Made by a program: the position numbers and the translations under genes. A DNA stretch of 56,536 nt from a virus: IMG/VR virus record IMGVR_UViG_3300036901_000031, positions 1 to 56,536 of that record. One strand, given 5' to 3'. Within the stretch, counting starts at the first letter, position 1. Each line of letters opens with the position of its first letter. Below the pieces are notes generated by a model that saw only the letters and a program-made list of their open reading frames with translations, was not told the DNA's origin and searched no databases. Below are positions 22,546 to 31,408 of the stretch, in pieces.

Positions 22546-23098
22546 CTAACTCCCTTGGTAGTGGTTTTTCTGATACATGTGTATCATCGTGTTCTATTCC
22601 GGGCCTTTGAATCTCCCAAACTCGACCTCCAGCATATCTTATCGCTTCTGCCTCATTGGGGAAGCGACAATCGGTTATGACAAGAATCGGGTTCAAGCCC
22701 TGAATTCCTAATTCGGCAAGATCCTTGCGGCCGTAATAGTGGTCTGTATGAGGATCGGGAATTACCGCATCGATCCAAAAATCGTTATTGAAGACGTCTC
22801 GATGAGCCTCAGTTCCATAGAACTGAAGATACTCGCGGCCCGTTATTTCCGTATACTGGTCCCCTACGGTTATCCCGATTGATCCATGTTCCTTCAACAC
22901 ATTCGCAAAAGCAATTGCGGACATTTCATCCGGAAAATACGAACCACATATAGCCCGAATTGCACTGATCTTTAGCCGATCAGCAAAGGCATCTCGAACG
23001 GCTACAAAGGGATACTTACCTTCTGTCAAGATGTCGCGTATCTGTTGATAAGACGTATCCTTGCCGCTTTGAGCAAGTCCACTTAAACCGATAATCAT
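22463..23098 (-). CDS. Deoxynucleoside monophosphate kinase
   Basis: 211 residues. GLAQSGKDT (4-12) is the P-loop of dNMP kinases (T4 gp1 family); LQFYGTEAHRDVFNNDFWID and VITDCRFPNEAEAI match the substrate-binding pattern. It phosphorylates dNMPs toward dNTPs for phage DNA synthesis. ATG overlaps the upstream zinc-ribbon stop. The adjacent HAD protein may adjust the same pools. Confidence 0.8.
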   Translation of the reverse strand: MIIGLSGLAQSGKDTSYQQIRDILTEGKYPFVAVRDAFADRLKISAIRAICGSYFPDEMSAIAFANVLKEHGSIGITVGDQYTEITGREYLQFYGTEAHRDVFNNDFWIDAVIPDPHTDHYYGRKDLAELGIQGLNPILVITDCRFPNEAEAIRYAGGRVWEIQRPGIEHDDTHVSEKPLPRELVDYVISNDGTIRDLRGTLKRSLQQLLA

Positions 23099-23280
23099 AC
23101 TTCCTCCTCAAGGGGAACGACCAGACGTGTTACTTCGCGCCCGGATTTTGCAATTCTAGTTACTTCTTCAAACCCACAAGATTTGCGAGCCGGATGTTTG
23201 TGCCCACAATAACGGCACCACTTGACTGGTCCCCACTTTGGAAACAACGATCTATTATCAAATAGGTCAAAAATTTTCAT
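23095..23280 (-). CDS. Small zinc-ribbon-like protein
   Basis: 61 residues with CRYCGHKHPARKSC (22-35), a CxxC...C pattern plus His. Overlaps both neighbours by 4 nt. Probably zinc-binding; role unknown. Confidence 0.5.
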   Translation of the reverse strand: MKIFDLFDNRSLFPKWGPVKWCRYCGHKHPARKSCGFEEVTRIAKSGREVTRLVVPLEEEV

Positions 23281-23648
23281 ACTGATCCTATCGTAACGAG
23301 TGCGGGATTTCCAACAGCGTCAGCATCAAGAATTCCTCGAACTACGCTATGCGCACATCCCCACTGGAAGCCGGTAATACCACCAAGCCAATCGCCAAGA
23401 CCAGGAAAACGCTCGTTCGCAGCATCCCAAAGCTTTCGATTATCAGCAGCCTCAAAACTATCTAAACCCGTTGTATCGAGCAATTCTGGACGTTCTTCTG
23501 CGACTACCAACAACGCTTGTGCAAGCGCATCAACTGCCCCATCATAATCAGAAATTTTACCAACTCCCGGCAATGGTGCCTTAGCCAATCGCTCGCGCCA
23601 ACCAATCTTATTCACGGCACTCATTTGTGTAAAACCGTCTTGTTTCAT
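23277..23648 (-). CDS. Hypothetical protein
   Basis: 123 residues from ATG 23646-23648, in TAATG overlap with the upstream gene. Helical, with GVGKISDYDGAVDALAQALL and a Gly/Trp-rich end (WGCAHSVVRG). The longer frame reads antisense-like basic sequence and was discarded. No family. Confidence 0.55.
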   Translation of the reverse strand: MKQDGFTQMSAVNKIGWRERLAKAPLPGVGKISDYDGAVDALAQALLVVAEERPELLDTTGLDSFEAADNRKLWDAANERFPGLGDWLGGITGFQWGCAHSVVRGILDADAVGNPALVTIGSV

Positions 23649-23956
23649 TAGAATACCCTCGCAGCCATTCGCAGATCTCGCTCTTCCTGAAGAATCGGCT
23701 CGACCGTTTCTTTCAATTCTAACACCTTTGCCATCTGAAATGCCAGCGCCTCTTCTTCTGACCAAGAGGCCGGAATAGCATATCGCTGAGATAGGGACAT
23801 GCTATAGCCCGAACTTTCCTTGCCATAATCCTCGATGGCTACCTTGCCATCGCCGCCATAATGAACGTTCACTTCAATTATCTGCGGTTGCGGTTGCGAC
23901 GGAGAATGCTCACGAGGTTGTCCGTAAACCGAGTCGATTTCATTATTCTCAGACAT
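23648..23956 (-). CDS. Hypothetical protein
   Basis: 102 residues. N-terminal Ser/Pro/Gln-rich tail, then a short beta stretch (IIEVNVHYGGDGKVAIEDYG) and a helix (EEEALAFQMAKVLELKETVE). Overlaps both neighbours. No assignment. Confidence 0.55.
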   Translation of the reverse strand: MSENNEIDSVYGQPREHSPSQPQPQIIEVNVHYGGDGKVAIEDYGKESSGYSMSLSQRYAIPASWSEEEALAFQMAKVLELKETVEPILQEERDLRMAARVF

Positions 23957-24173
23957 TTACACCTTCTCTACAGTTGAATATAACGGTATCTCGCCATTCC
24001 TTCAAAAGATCAGGAGGAATCGGGAGATTCTCCCGATGGCACACTTTAATTACCTCAGCCTTTGCTCTTTGCTGAGCCAAAGTGTTTTCTTTTACTTCGT
24101 TCCAATAATCTTGATCTTCGATCTCTTCTTTGTATCCACAAACAGGACAGTCATCTTCTAAATGTTGTGCCAT
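23949..24173 (-). CDS. Small Cys-knuckle protein
   Basis: 74 residues from ATG 24171-24173, which lies inside the end of the upstream gene (16-nt overlap). CPVCGY (9-14) near the N-terminus, then helix (KAEVIKVCHRENLPIPPDLL). One CxxC plus later Cys-His pair may bind zinc. Confidence 0.5.
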   Translation of the reverse strand: MAQHLEDDCPVCGYKEEIEDQDYWNEVKENTLAQQRAKAEVIKVCHRENLPIPPDLLKEWRDTVIFNCREGVNV

Positions 24174-24379
24174 GTTGTCTTGATATCTTTCTTGTCTCGT
24201 GCCTGAGCACTTACCGAGATGATTTCCCATAAGCGCTCGGGATCTATTGAATCCTTTAACGTAATACTATTCTTGGGCTTGAGGCCCGGAACATCTTCAA
24301 CATAGGTTGTAAGAAATATTGTACCATGCTCCGATGGGGCCGTCAACTGCACCTGTCTCATTTTAACTGACTTAGCCAT
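24158..24379 (-). CDS. Hypothetical protein
   Basis: 73 residues from ATG 24377-24379, overlapping the upstream stop. Basic N-terminus (MAKSVKMRQVQLTAPSEHGT) and a helix-rich end. No family recognised. Confidence 0.5.
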   Translation of the reverse strand: MAKSVKMRQVQLTAPSEHGTIFLTTYVEDVPGLKPKNSITLKDSIDPERLWEIISVSAQARDKKDIKTTWHNI

Positions 24380-24683
24380 CGACCGCAAATCCTATATCAG
24401 AAAGCTTGATTTCTCCAGCCCTATCTAGTTCAACGAAATCGGTAAATCCTTGACTATTCCATACTTCGTCGGTAACACCAGCCCGTGTTCCCGTTTCTAA
24501 CTTCCATAGGCATTTCCCAATAGGTTGAAAGAAAATGACATCCGCCGAATAATCGCTCTCTTTTGTCGTATCAATACCACGCAGGGCTTTCTTAGACAAA
24601 AGTAGTTGAATGATTACTTTGTCGTCATCGTCTACAAAATCCACACCCAAATCCTTAGCCTCATTGCGATCAATATACTTCAT
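24372..24683 (-). CDS. Hypothetical protein
   Basis: 103 residues. Acidic N-terminal region (GVDFVDDDDKVIIQLLL) then beta strands (VIFFQPIGKCLWKLE). Two nucleotides after the 49-residue gene. Unknown function. Confidence 0.55.
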   Translation of the reverse strand: MKYIDRNEAKDLGVDFVDDDDKVIIQLLLSKKALRGIDTTKESDYSADVIFFQPIGKCLWKLETGTRAGVTDEVWNSQGFTDFVELDRAGEIKLSDIGFAVDG

Positions 24684-24685
24684 GT

Positions 24686-24835
24686 TTACACCTTACAAAG
24701 GCCGCAGTCGCAACTCAACGAGTGGCCTCCACATGGACCCGGAACAATACGACGCCAACGACCACGCACAAAATTCCAACGCAATATCTCAACATAATGA
24801 TCTGGAGTATATAGCTTGTTCAATAACTTAATCAT
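24686..24835 (-). CDS. 49-residue Cys-rich protein
   Basis: MIKLLNKLYTPDHYVEILRW, then a basic segment and a Cys-rich end with CDCGLC and an earlier GPC...H. The ATG overlaps the upstream stop (ATGA). Likely a small zinc-binding protein; no family. Confidence 0.5.
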   Translation of the reverse strand: MIKLLNKLYTPDHYVEILRWNFVRGRWRRIVPGPCGGHSLSCDCGLCKV

Positions 24836-25023
24836 GTTATCGCAATCGAAATTAGTAGTTTATTTGCAAGGGCCACATTGAAGACAGAATCCTCAATTTC
24901 CTTCCTTACCGCAGAAGGAATGTTCTGCCCCTGTGGATCATATACTGTAACCGAAATGGCATTCTTATGCCAACGGTATGTTGTCTGCTGTGGTTTACGT
25001 CGCTTCTTTTTGGGTTCAGCCAT
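24832..25023 (-). CDS. Basic small protein
   Basis: 63 residues with a highly basic start (MAEPKKKRRKPQQTTYRWHK) and a compact end. Such tails often bind nucleic acid. ATG is 14 nt downstream of the metallophosphoesterase stop. Confidence 0.5.
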   Translation of the reverse strand: MAEPKKKRRKPQQTTYRWHKNAISVTVYDPQGQNIPSAVRKEIEDSVFNVALANKLLISIAIT

Positions 25024-25037
25024 TACTCCTCCCCTCT

Positions 25038-26366
25038 TTACTGATAGATTTCGTCACGCCACAAGAGCGCACCATTTACATACGTCGCATGATCGATACG
25101 GAAGTACCCGTTGGGATGGGTTGTAACGGTGCAAAACCCGTTTACCCAGTCGGGAGCTACAGTATAGTTCGGCCACTTTCTTCCCTCAATGGGTGTCTGA
25201 TTGATTCTACACATACAACCGGCTTCTGCTGCCGTCAAGGTTGACGGCTCCCCATCGATATCGTGCTTAGTGTGATAAACAAGCGACTGTCGATGGCTGT
25301 GACCGATGATAACAGAGTAACCCAAATGCTCCAAAGTTGCCAGGGCAGAGTTTCCCGATCCTTGTCGGGCAATCCAACCGTGGCGCACAGCCAACTTAGG
25401 AGTCAAGTTAATCTGGGCCAAATCATATGGTCCCTCGGGGTCAACATAATTGATGCCCAACTCATCGAGACGAACCAAATAAGGGAAGATCAAAACTTTC
25501 TCGTCTTGTGTCTCTTCTGTATCAGCCCTCTTTATGTCGTAAAGCTGGGGAGCCTTGTCGATAAGAATATCTCGCAAACGTTGCTGATCGTGATTTCCAG
25601 CTAGTAGATCGATTTCGGCGTGTAGAGCAGAAGTGCGGATATCTCGAAGAAGATCATATCCGCTTTGCGTACATTCGTTCACGGTGGCAACATTCTCCGG
25701 ATCTAAACGGTGGCGAGAAATGTTCGGGTAGTCAACTGTATCCCCCAAGATCACAATTCGATCAGGATCGTTTTCCTCTAAGAAGCTACAGAATAGACCA
25801 TGAAGCTTCTTATCGTGGAATGGGGCCTGATGATCTCCCGCAACAACGATAAGCTGACTTCCATATGCGGGTTCTACACGGGGCGGTGCAACCCAGCCAT
25901 CACTACGAGCCGGGAGAATTTCCAACTCAGGCCGTTTACGTCTAAGGTTTAGCTTCGCCTGGTGATATGTGATTACCGATCCGCCAGCTTGTGGGCCATC
26001 CCACTCGTTAACAGTTGCACCAAGGATTGACCATTCCTCGGGATTCAATCCACGCTCACGTAGCATCGAGTCAGGATCATCTAGATGGGGATATGGTTTA
26101 GAACTAGCTGGGGTTTGTGGTCCTACTATTTCCGCCTCATCACCCTTAATTGTTACTCCACCAGAATTCTGAGTTGGAATACTCAAACGGTGTCGCTCGC
26201 GGAATCTCCCGATAGAGCGCTCTGAAGTTACCTGGAAGAAACGTGTAGCAATTGTCCCAACTATACTAGAATTGGTTTCTCCTTTACCTACTTCCTCGAT
26301 AATAAAGCTTCTATATGGTTCTTCGTCCAGCCAACTACTTTGTTGCGTCGCCTTCTGTTGACTCAT
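25038..26366 (-). CDS. Metallophosphoesterase with N-terminal helix-turn-helix
   Basis: 442 residues. Calcineurin-type motifs in order: AGDHQAP, GDTVDYP, AGNHDQQ and GHSH, giving the two-metal site (D, H, N, H ligands). The N-terminal ~70 residues (SSIVGTIATRFFQVTSERSI) resemble a helix-turn-helix. MPEs of this type sit beside terminase and portal genes in many actinobacterial phages and could act on nucleic acid ends or cyclic nucleotides; the substrate is unknown. It overlaps the portal stop by 32 nt. Confidence 0.75.
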   Translation of the reverse strand: MSQQKATQQSSWLDEEPYRSFIIEEVGKGETNSSIVGTIATRFFQVTSERSIGRFRERHRLSIPTQNSGGVTIKGDEAEIVGPQTPASSKPYPHLDDPDSMLRERGLNPEEWSILGATVNEWDGPQAGGSVITYHQAKLNLRRKRPELEILPARSDGWVAPPRVEPAYGSQLIVVAGDHQAPFHDKKLHGLFCSFLEENDPDRIVILGDTVDYPNISRHRLDPENVATVNECTQSGYDLLRDIRTSALHAEIDLLAGNHDQQRLRDILIDKAPQLYDIKRADTEETQDEKVLIFPYLVRLDELGINYVDPEGPYDLAQINLTPKLAVRHGWIARQGSGNSALATLEHLGYSVIIGHSHRQSLVYHTKHDIDGEPSTLTAAEAGCMCRINQTPIEGRKWPNYTVAPDWVNGFCTVTTHPNGYFRIDHATYVNGALLWRDEIYQ

Positions 26367-28782
26367 CCGTATCTTCAGACTCCTCGATTTGTGCTAATGG
26401 GTCAATAATGGAATACTTCTTCTCTGCTTCAAAAGAGACTTTCCGTTTAGTCGGCGTCTCTAGAATACTTTGCTCTGCTGTTTGTATCTTACCATGAATC
26501 TTCCAACTTACACTACTGTCTCTGAGTTCCTGATTATCCTTTAATTCAAACTCTTCATCTACTATATCAGACTCGTTAGGCGTGTCAACCTTATTTGCAT
26601 CTAGTGCAAGATATTCCTTAGCTAGTCTAGCACGCTCATGGTAAGCTGACTTTAACATCTCTACGTTGCCTACTGATGAACCATATTCGAGTCCCGGACG
26701 ACGTTCATTTGAAACCTCAGGAACGTTACCTGGAGGACCACCCTGGATAGGACTGGTTGGTGGTGGGCCACCTCCTGGGGGAGCCGTACCAGGACCCGAT
26801 CCTAGATCTGCTGGTGGAGGCGGCATTACAACCGGAGCACCAGGAGGACCACCGGCACCTGGGCCTCCCGCACCAGGAGCGGGAAGAGCAGCAGAACCAG
26901 CGCCCTGGACTAGGACAGATTCGACCTCTGCCTTTAGGTCGGCAGGAACAGGAAGGCCCTGAATCGTAAGGGCGATGTAAGTGTCCATCTTTGCTCGCTG
27001 CTGGGAGATTGTCTTCTTCTCAAGCTCGCGGTTGAACTCGCCATCGATATCCTTGATGTCCCACTCAATACCAACCATGAGACGGCTATCTGGAATCGGC
27101 ACACCGATCTGTCGAAGCTCCATGAGATACTGACGTTCAGTAGCCTCATCTCGAAGGTCGAAGGTCTGGAAGTTCAATTCTGGGACAGTGTACTTAGGAA
27201 CCTCTTTGAGAGTCTTGTTGCCTTCCTCATCGTATATGACAACCGTTTCGTAGAGCGGAATTCGGGTCTGTCCCTTTCGCTCATAATCTTGGTGGCCCTG
27301 TGCTTCAGCAACAACCAAGGCTCGTTCTCGATAGTGCTTCTTGAGTTGCTTCTGGAAGGTACGGAGAACCTGATTCATGAATTCGGCTTGAAGAGCCGAA
27401 CTAGCATATGGCTGTGAGTTTGAGCCTGCCGATAGGAGTGATGGGTTAACGCCGAATACCTGCATCAGTCGGCGTTCTACTCGATCAAAGTCATCGCCCA
27501 ATCGAGGCATCTGCTCTCGACCAAAGACAGACGATAACTCAAGTCCAAAGTGGTGGACCATAACGCGGAAGTCAGATGCCATAGCGATATCAAGATCATC
27601 TCGGACAGCTTCAAGTTCCTCTGGTGTAGGGAGAAATGGAGGAAGACCATCGCCCATGTCCATGATTCCCAACTTAGCTAAGATGAGCGGCGAGTAAAGG
27701 CGCTCTGCAATAGCATCCTGGGATGCCAAAAGCTTCTCTTCATGGAGGAGAGTACGAAGACCACGAAGGAGAATTGGCGTACCGTGATCATCCCAATCAT
27801 TAAGCTTGTTTGCTACCTGTCGAAGCATGACCGGCGAAATTGGAATGTGCTCGCCCTTAAGGAGGTACGGAATTAGCTCCTTGTAGTTCTCCTGGAGCAT
27901 GTACCACTCACGAGCAGGCTGCTTAGTCTGCACAATGCGACGGAGATAATCGGGCGGCACGATCTTAAGTTGCTGCGAATCAAGAAGGGGGAAGTTGTCG
28001 ATAACGATGTCTTCCGGATTGATTAGCTCTTCATGTGTCCAAACACCAAGATCCTCATCGAACTGACCGAGAGGGAATGCCTCTCCTACCGTCCATACCT
28101 CTCGCCCCATCGAAACAAAGAACTCGTCATACTCAAGGCTTCCCAAAAAGATGTCCTCATAGATGGACTTGAGGCCAGCATCCTTGTGCTCCAACTCCAT
28201 CCCAATTAGAGGGAATCGAGTAAAGATGTCAATAAGGCTCGGAACCAAATAGTGAGTCGCGTAGTAAAGGCGGAGCCACTTGTGAAGCTTATGGCGGTGT
28301 CCTTCATCTGCGATGTTCCATGGGAGTCCGGAGAGATCCCAGTATTCGAGCGGGTCATAGAAACGAGGAATGGCGTTATAAACGTCTCCTCCCATTCCGC
28401 TACTGCCATAACCGGTTCCAATCGAACCAAAGTGTTGACCAGCTAGAGAGGGATAATTCTGATCGTGAATAGCCTGTCGTTTAGCTTCAAAGGAACCTCG
28501 TCTGTTACCTAATCCTCGCTTATCAGCCATAGCGCTCATAAGCGCAGCATTCTCCTGACGAATTCTCCCTACTTCGGTAGAATCGTAATTAGCCTGAGTA
28601 ATCGGGCGACCTAAACGGACACTGAGGTTACGAAGATCAGCTTCAGCCGCTCTATTGAGTTGATAGTCGGTACTGACCATCTCACCAACTGCGTTTATTG
28701 CTCTTCCTGTATGTCGAGGCAGGACTAAACCGCGATTTCGTAACCCTGCTAATTCGGCATTGAGTTTATCTGTGTCTGCCAT
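26335..28782 (-). CDS. Portal protein
   Basis: 815 residues, the phage portal type: LIDIFTRFPLIGMEL, FGVNPSLLSAGSNSQPYAS and LQAEFMNQVLRTFQKQLKKH are typical of the conserved core. The portal forms the dodecameric ring through which DNA enters the head. Residues about 620-680 are a Gly/Pro-rich segment (collagen-like GAGGPGAGG, PPGG repeats), followed by ~110 acidic residues, an unusual extension. It lies two genes downstream of terminase in the operon. Confidence 0.8.
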   Translation of the reverse strand: MADTDKLNAELAGLRNRGLVLPRHTGRAINAVGEMVSTDYQLNRAAEADLRNLSVRLGRPITQANYDSTEVGRIRQENAALMSAMADKRGLGNRRGSFEAKRQAIHDQNYPSLAGQHFGSIGTGYGSSGMGGDVYNAIPRFYDPLEYWDLSGLPWNIADEGHRHKLHKWLRLYYATHYLVPSLIDIFTRFPLIGMELEHKDAGLKSIYEDIFLGSLEYDEFFVSMGREVWTVGEAFPLGQFDEDLGVWTHEELINPEDIVIDNFPLLDSQQLKIVPPDYLRRIVQTKQPAREWYMLQENYKELIPYLLKGEHIPISPVMLRQVANKLNDWDDHGTPILLRGLRTLLHEEKLLASQDAIAERLYSPLILAKLGIMDMGDGLPPFLPTPEELEAVRDDLDIAMASDFRVMVHHFGLELSSVFGREQMPRLGDDFDRVERRLMQVFGVNPSLLSAGSNSQPYASSALQAEFMNQVLRTFQKQLKKHYRERALVVAEAQGHQDYERKGQTRIPLYETVVIYDEEGNKTLKEVPKYTVPELNFQTFDLRDEATERQYLMELRQIGVPIPDSRLMVGIEWDIKDIDGEFNRELEKKTISQQRAKMDTYIALTIQGLPVPADLKAEVESVLVQGAGSAALPAPGAGGPGAGGPPGAPVVMPPPPADLGSGPGTAPPGGGPPPTSPIQGGPPGNVPEVSNERRPGLEYGSSVGNVEMLKSAYHERARLAKEYLALDANKVDTPNESDIVDEEFELKDNQELRDSSVSWKIHGKIQTAEQSILETPTKRKVSFEAEKKYSIIDPLAQIEESEDTDESTEGDATK

Positions 28783-28826
28783 CTTACTTTAACCTCTTGT
28801 TTTACCCTGATTTTCGGGTTACTTGA

Positions 28827-30353
28827 CTATTCTGATGCTTTTGTTACTGGATCCGTCTGATCACCCTTAGGAAACGTTTTTGTGTGCGGTCCCTTGGATT
28901 CCCCGCCATCAGCAAAACCAGAATCATCTAGTCCTTTAGCTGTCGGCAATGTTTCGTGCTTGATGTCCCCAATTTCCTCTAGAGCGTCTTCATTTTGAGG
29001 GATAATCGGCTCAAGAATATCCTTTTCTTTTGTGTCATCAAACTTAATTTTCTCTAGATTCTTTGGCGTCCATAGGCGCTTATCAATCTTTGGCTCAGGT
29101 CCGCCTAGACCAGTATTATTCTGGCTATCGGCTACCTTGTCGAGAGTAGATTCTCCCCAATCAGCAACCTTTCCTTTACCGTGACAACGAGAGCACTTTG
29201 AATTCTTGCCTCCACAAAGAGGACAACTTACTTCCTTCCCCTCATCGGGGTCTTTATCTTCCGCTGGATTAAACTCTTTTGGGGCTGCCGTTCGGCTATC
29301 CGGGGTATTATCCCCTGACTCCAAGATCGGTCGAATATCTCGTGGAGTCCAACTAGCGGTAAGACCACCGGCCATTAGTCCTTGAATCTGTCCCAATAGT
29401 CCTTGAAGCTGCTGTGTTCGCTGATGATTCGTTCCTCCACTAGCCTGTCCAGCTTGCTGAAGAGTCATAATGGCATTCTGAATAGCCTCTGGATTAGCCT
29501 GAGGAGTAGGCGGCGCATCAGTAGGAACGCCACCCTGAGAATTAGGGTCCATGGGAGCTTGAGAATTTGGATCTAGAGAAGCCGGATCGGTAGGACCGGC
29601 TACGAATTGCACGCCATTTGACACATCGGCTGTTCGTGTGCTAGCAGCAACAGCCAAAGGAGCCTCTGTGAGGCCCGCAGAATCACCAGAAAGGTCATCC
29701 GATCCGGAATCAGGGGATTCTGCCGCTGGTGATGGGAAATCAATTACGTTGTCTGGGAGAGCGTCAGTTGTTTCGTTAACTTGCTCGACATTTTGATCTG
29801 GCACATCAAGGACCAAAGGAGCTTCCTGAGTCGGCTGCTGCTCCTTCTTCTCTTCTCGTGCTTTAGCACGATCATCCCAATAGGACTGAGTTACCATTTC
29901 CTTCTTGAAGTTACACTTGCCTTCCCAAGCACCCTGACAATGATTGTCCGACCAAGCGTGCTGAGACATTGCGTTAAATCCTGCTTCTGGATTTCCAGAA
30001 GCTAGAGAAATATCTGTAACCTCAGAATGATATGGGCACATCTTCACTCGTGACTCACGTACAAATTCTGGCTGAGATCGTGCGACGGGTCGATAATGAT
30101 CTCGAAGGGTCTGAGCAATATTAGCCGGGGACTTATGACCAACCTCATCACAAGCGACTAGAACAACTCCGTTGAAATCGTCCTCAACATACGAAAATCG
30201 AGCATCGTATTCCTCTGGTGTTGCGGCCTGCTTGAGAAAGCTTCCGAACATAGCGTCTGTACGAGCTTCAGCAACCAATAGAGCTTGGCGTGCTGCCAAG
30301 CGTGGATTTTCATCTTCTGCTGCTATGACTTCAAATAAACCTGTTTCAGTCAT
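28827..30353 (-). CDS. Virion-associated protein with DnaJ-like zinc-finger repeat
   Basis: 508 residues between the 335-residue protein and the portal. The N-terminal 170 residues form a domain with several Cys/His (VKMCPYHSEVTD, QHAWSDNHC). The middle is a long Gln/Pro/Asp-rich linker, and CPLCGGKNSKCSRCHGKGK near 380 is a DnaJ-type CxxCxGxGx(n) motif. The gene position suggests a head or scaffold-associated role; no family recognised. Confidence 0.5.
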   Translation of the reverse strand: MTETGLFEVIAAEDENPRLAARQALLVAEARTDAMFGSFLKQAATPEEYDARFSYVEDDFNGVVLVACDEVGHKSPANIAQTLRDHYRPVARSQPEFVRESRVKMCPYHSEVTDISLASGNPEAGFNAMSQHAWSDNHCQGAWEGKCNFKKEMVTQSYWDDRAKAREEKKEQQPTQEAPLVLDVPDQNVEQVNETTDALPDNVIDFPSPAAESPDSGSDDLSGDSAGLTEAPLAVAASTRTADVSNGVQFVAGPTDPASLDPNSQAPMDPNSQGGVPTDAPPTPQANPEAIQNAIMTLQQAGQASGGTNHQRTQQLQGLLGQIQGLMAGGLTASWTPRDIRPILESGDNTPDSRTAAPKEFNPAEDKDPDEGKEVSCPLCGGKNSKCSRCHGKGKVADWGESTLDKVADSQNNTGLGGPEPKIDKRLWTPKNLEKIKFDDTKEKDILEPIIPQNEDALEEIGDIKHETLPTAKGLDDSGFADGGESKGPHTKTFPKGDQTDPVTKASE

Positions 30354-30361
30354 ATCTTTCC

Positions 30362-31369
30362 TTAAATGAATAGTGCTTCGTCTGGAGCGTCAGTTTCTTT
30401 TTGGTCTTCGGTTGCTGCTTCCTTTGCAAGGGAATCCTGTCGATCTGCCAATTCTGCTCGGCGTGCTAGCTCAACCTGTGCGACAAAGGCGTCTCGATAG
30501 TCATCGACCTTTTCGCCACTAAATCCGGCTGTCTTCGAGGTAATATGGGAATATGCCATTTCTCTAGTAATTCCGGCATCCGCCAAAGTCCCGGTTTCAA
30601 GTTCAGAAGCAAAAATTCTCGGCTCCTCGGTGAGGAGCTTGTCGAAGTCCTGTCCTTCCGATTCAGCAATGATCTCCGAAGAAACAACGTCTAGCCAATT
30701 GTCTCCCTTAGCTCGGCCAAGGTCTGCCTGATCTGCGACTCCATAATCAAAGGTTGCAGGAGGAGCAAATGCCTCTGCGTCGGATGCCTGGAGGTGGTCA
30801 AGAGCCTCTTTGATTTCAAGCTGCTCATTCTGGGCTTCGAGAGCAATTCTATGGAGAACCGTTTCCTCCAAATATGAAGCGCCCTTAACAATTAGATTCT
30901 GTGCCTCTACCTGGATCTCATTAAGCTTGCTGATACGATTTGCGAGGGATCGCTTGTCCTTCTCGTAAGGTGCATCAAGCTCTGTTCGAATGCGCTCGAC
31001 GGGATTGGTCGTAACCGACGCCAAATGCTCATTGTGATAAACAAGGTTGTCATCCTCGGAGGCATGAGTCTCAAACTTAGAAATTCGTCCGTTTTCAAAT
31101 CGAATGGTAACCTGGCTGCCCCAAACGGTCGGCACACGACTAAGGATTTCACCCTTTAGACCACTAGGGGTAGTGATATGGGTGGCTGTTTTCTTAGTCT
31201 CTTCGCGCTCCTTTTGCTTGCGCTCTCGTTCTACAGTGTCAAGGTAGTCAACCGCAGTCTTCTCAACGTCGCCAAAATTATCTCCCTGGGCAATTTTGCG
31301 GCCTTCAAAGACGGCAGTAACGATATCGCCCTCAAAAGTGTATGTTGGAATTAATTCGGACATCGACAA
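30362..31369 (-). CDS. Structural-region hypothetical protein
   Basis: 335 residues downstream of terminase. A beta-rich N-terminus (TYTFEGDIVTAVFEGRK) contains a second strand block (GLKGEILSRVPTVWG) and then long helices; acidic, ending DAPDEALFI. Start could be 31369 or 31363. Probably a head protein, by position only. Confidence 0.5.
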   Translation of the reverse strand: MSMSELIPTYTFEGDIVTAVFEGRKIAQGDNFGDVEKTAVDYLDTVERERKQKEREETKKTATHITTPSGLKGEILSRVPTVWGSQVTIRFENGRISKFETHASEDDNLVYHNEHLASVTTNPVERIRTELDAPYEKDKRSLANRISKLNEIQVEAQNLIVKGASYLEETVLHRIALEAQNEQLEIKEALDHLQASDAEAFAPPATFDYGVADQADLGRAKGDNWLDVVSSEIIAESEGQDFDKLLTEEPRIFASELETGTLADAGITREMAYSHITSKTAGFSGEKVDDYRDAFVAQVELARRAELADRQDSLAKEAATEDQKETDAPDEALFI

Positions 31370-31408
31370 TTATTATCTAGATACAATAAGAATACAGGTA
31401 TAAAAATC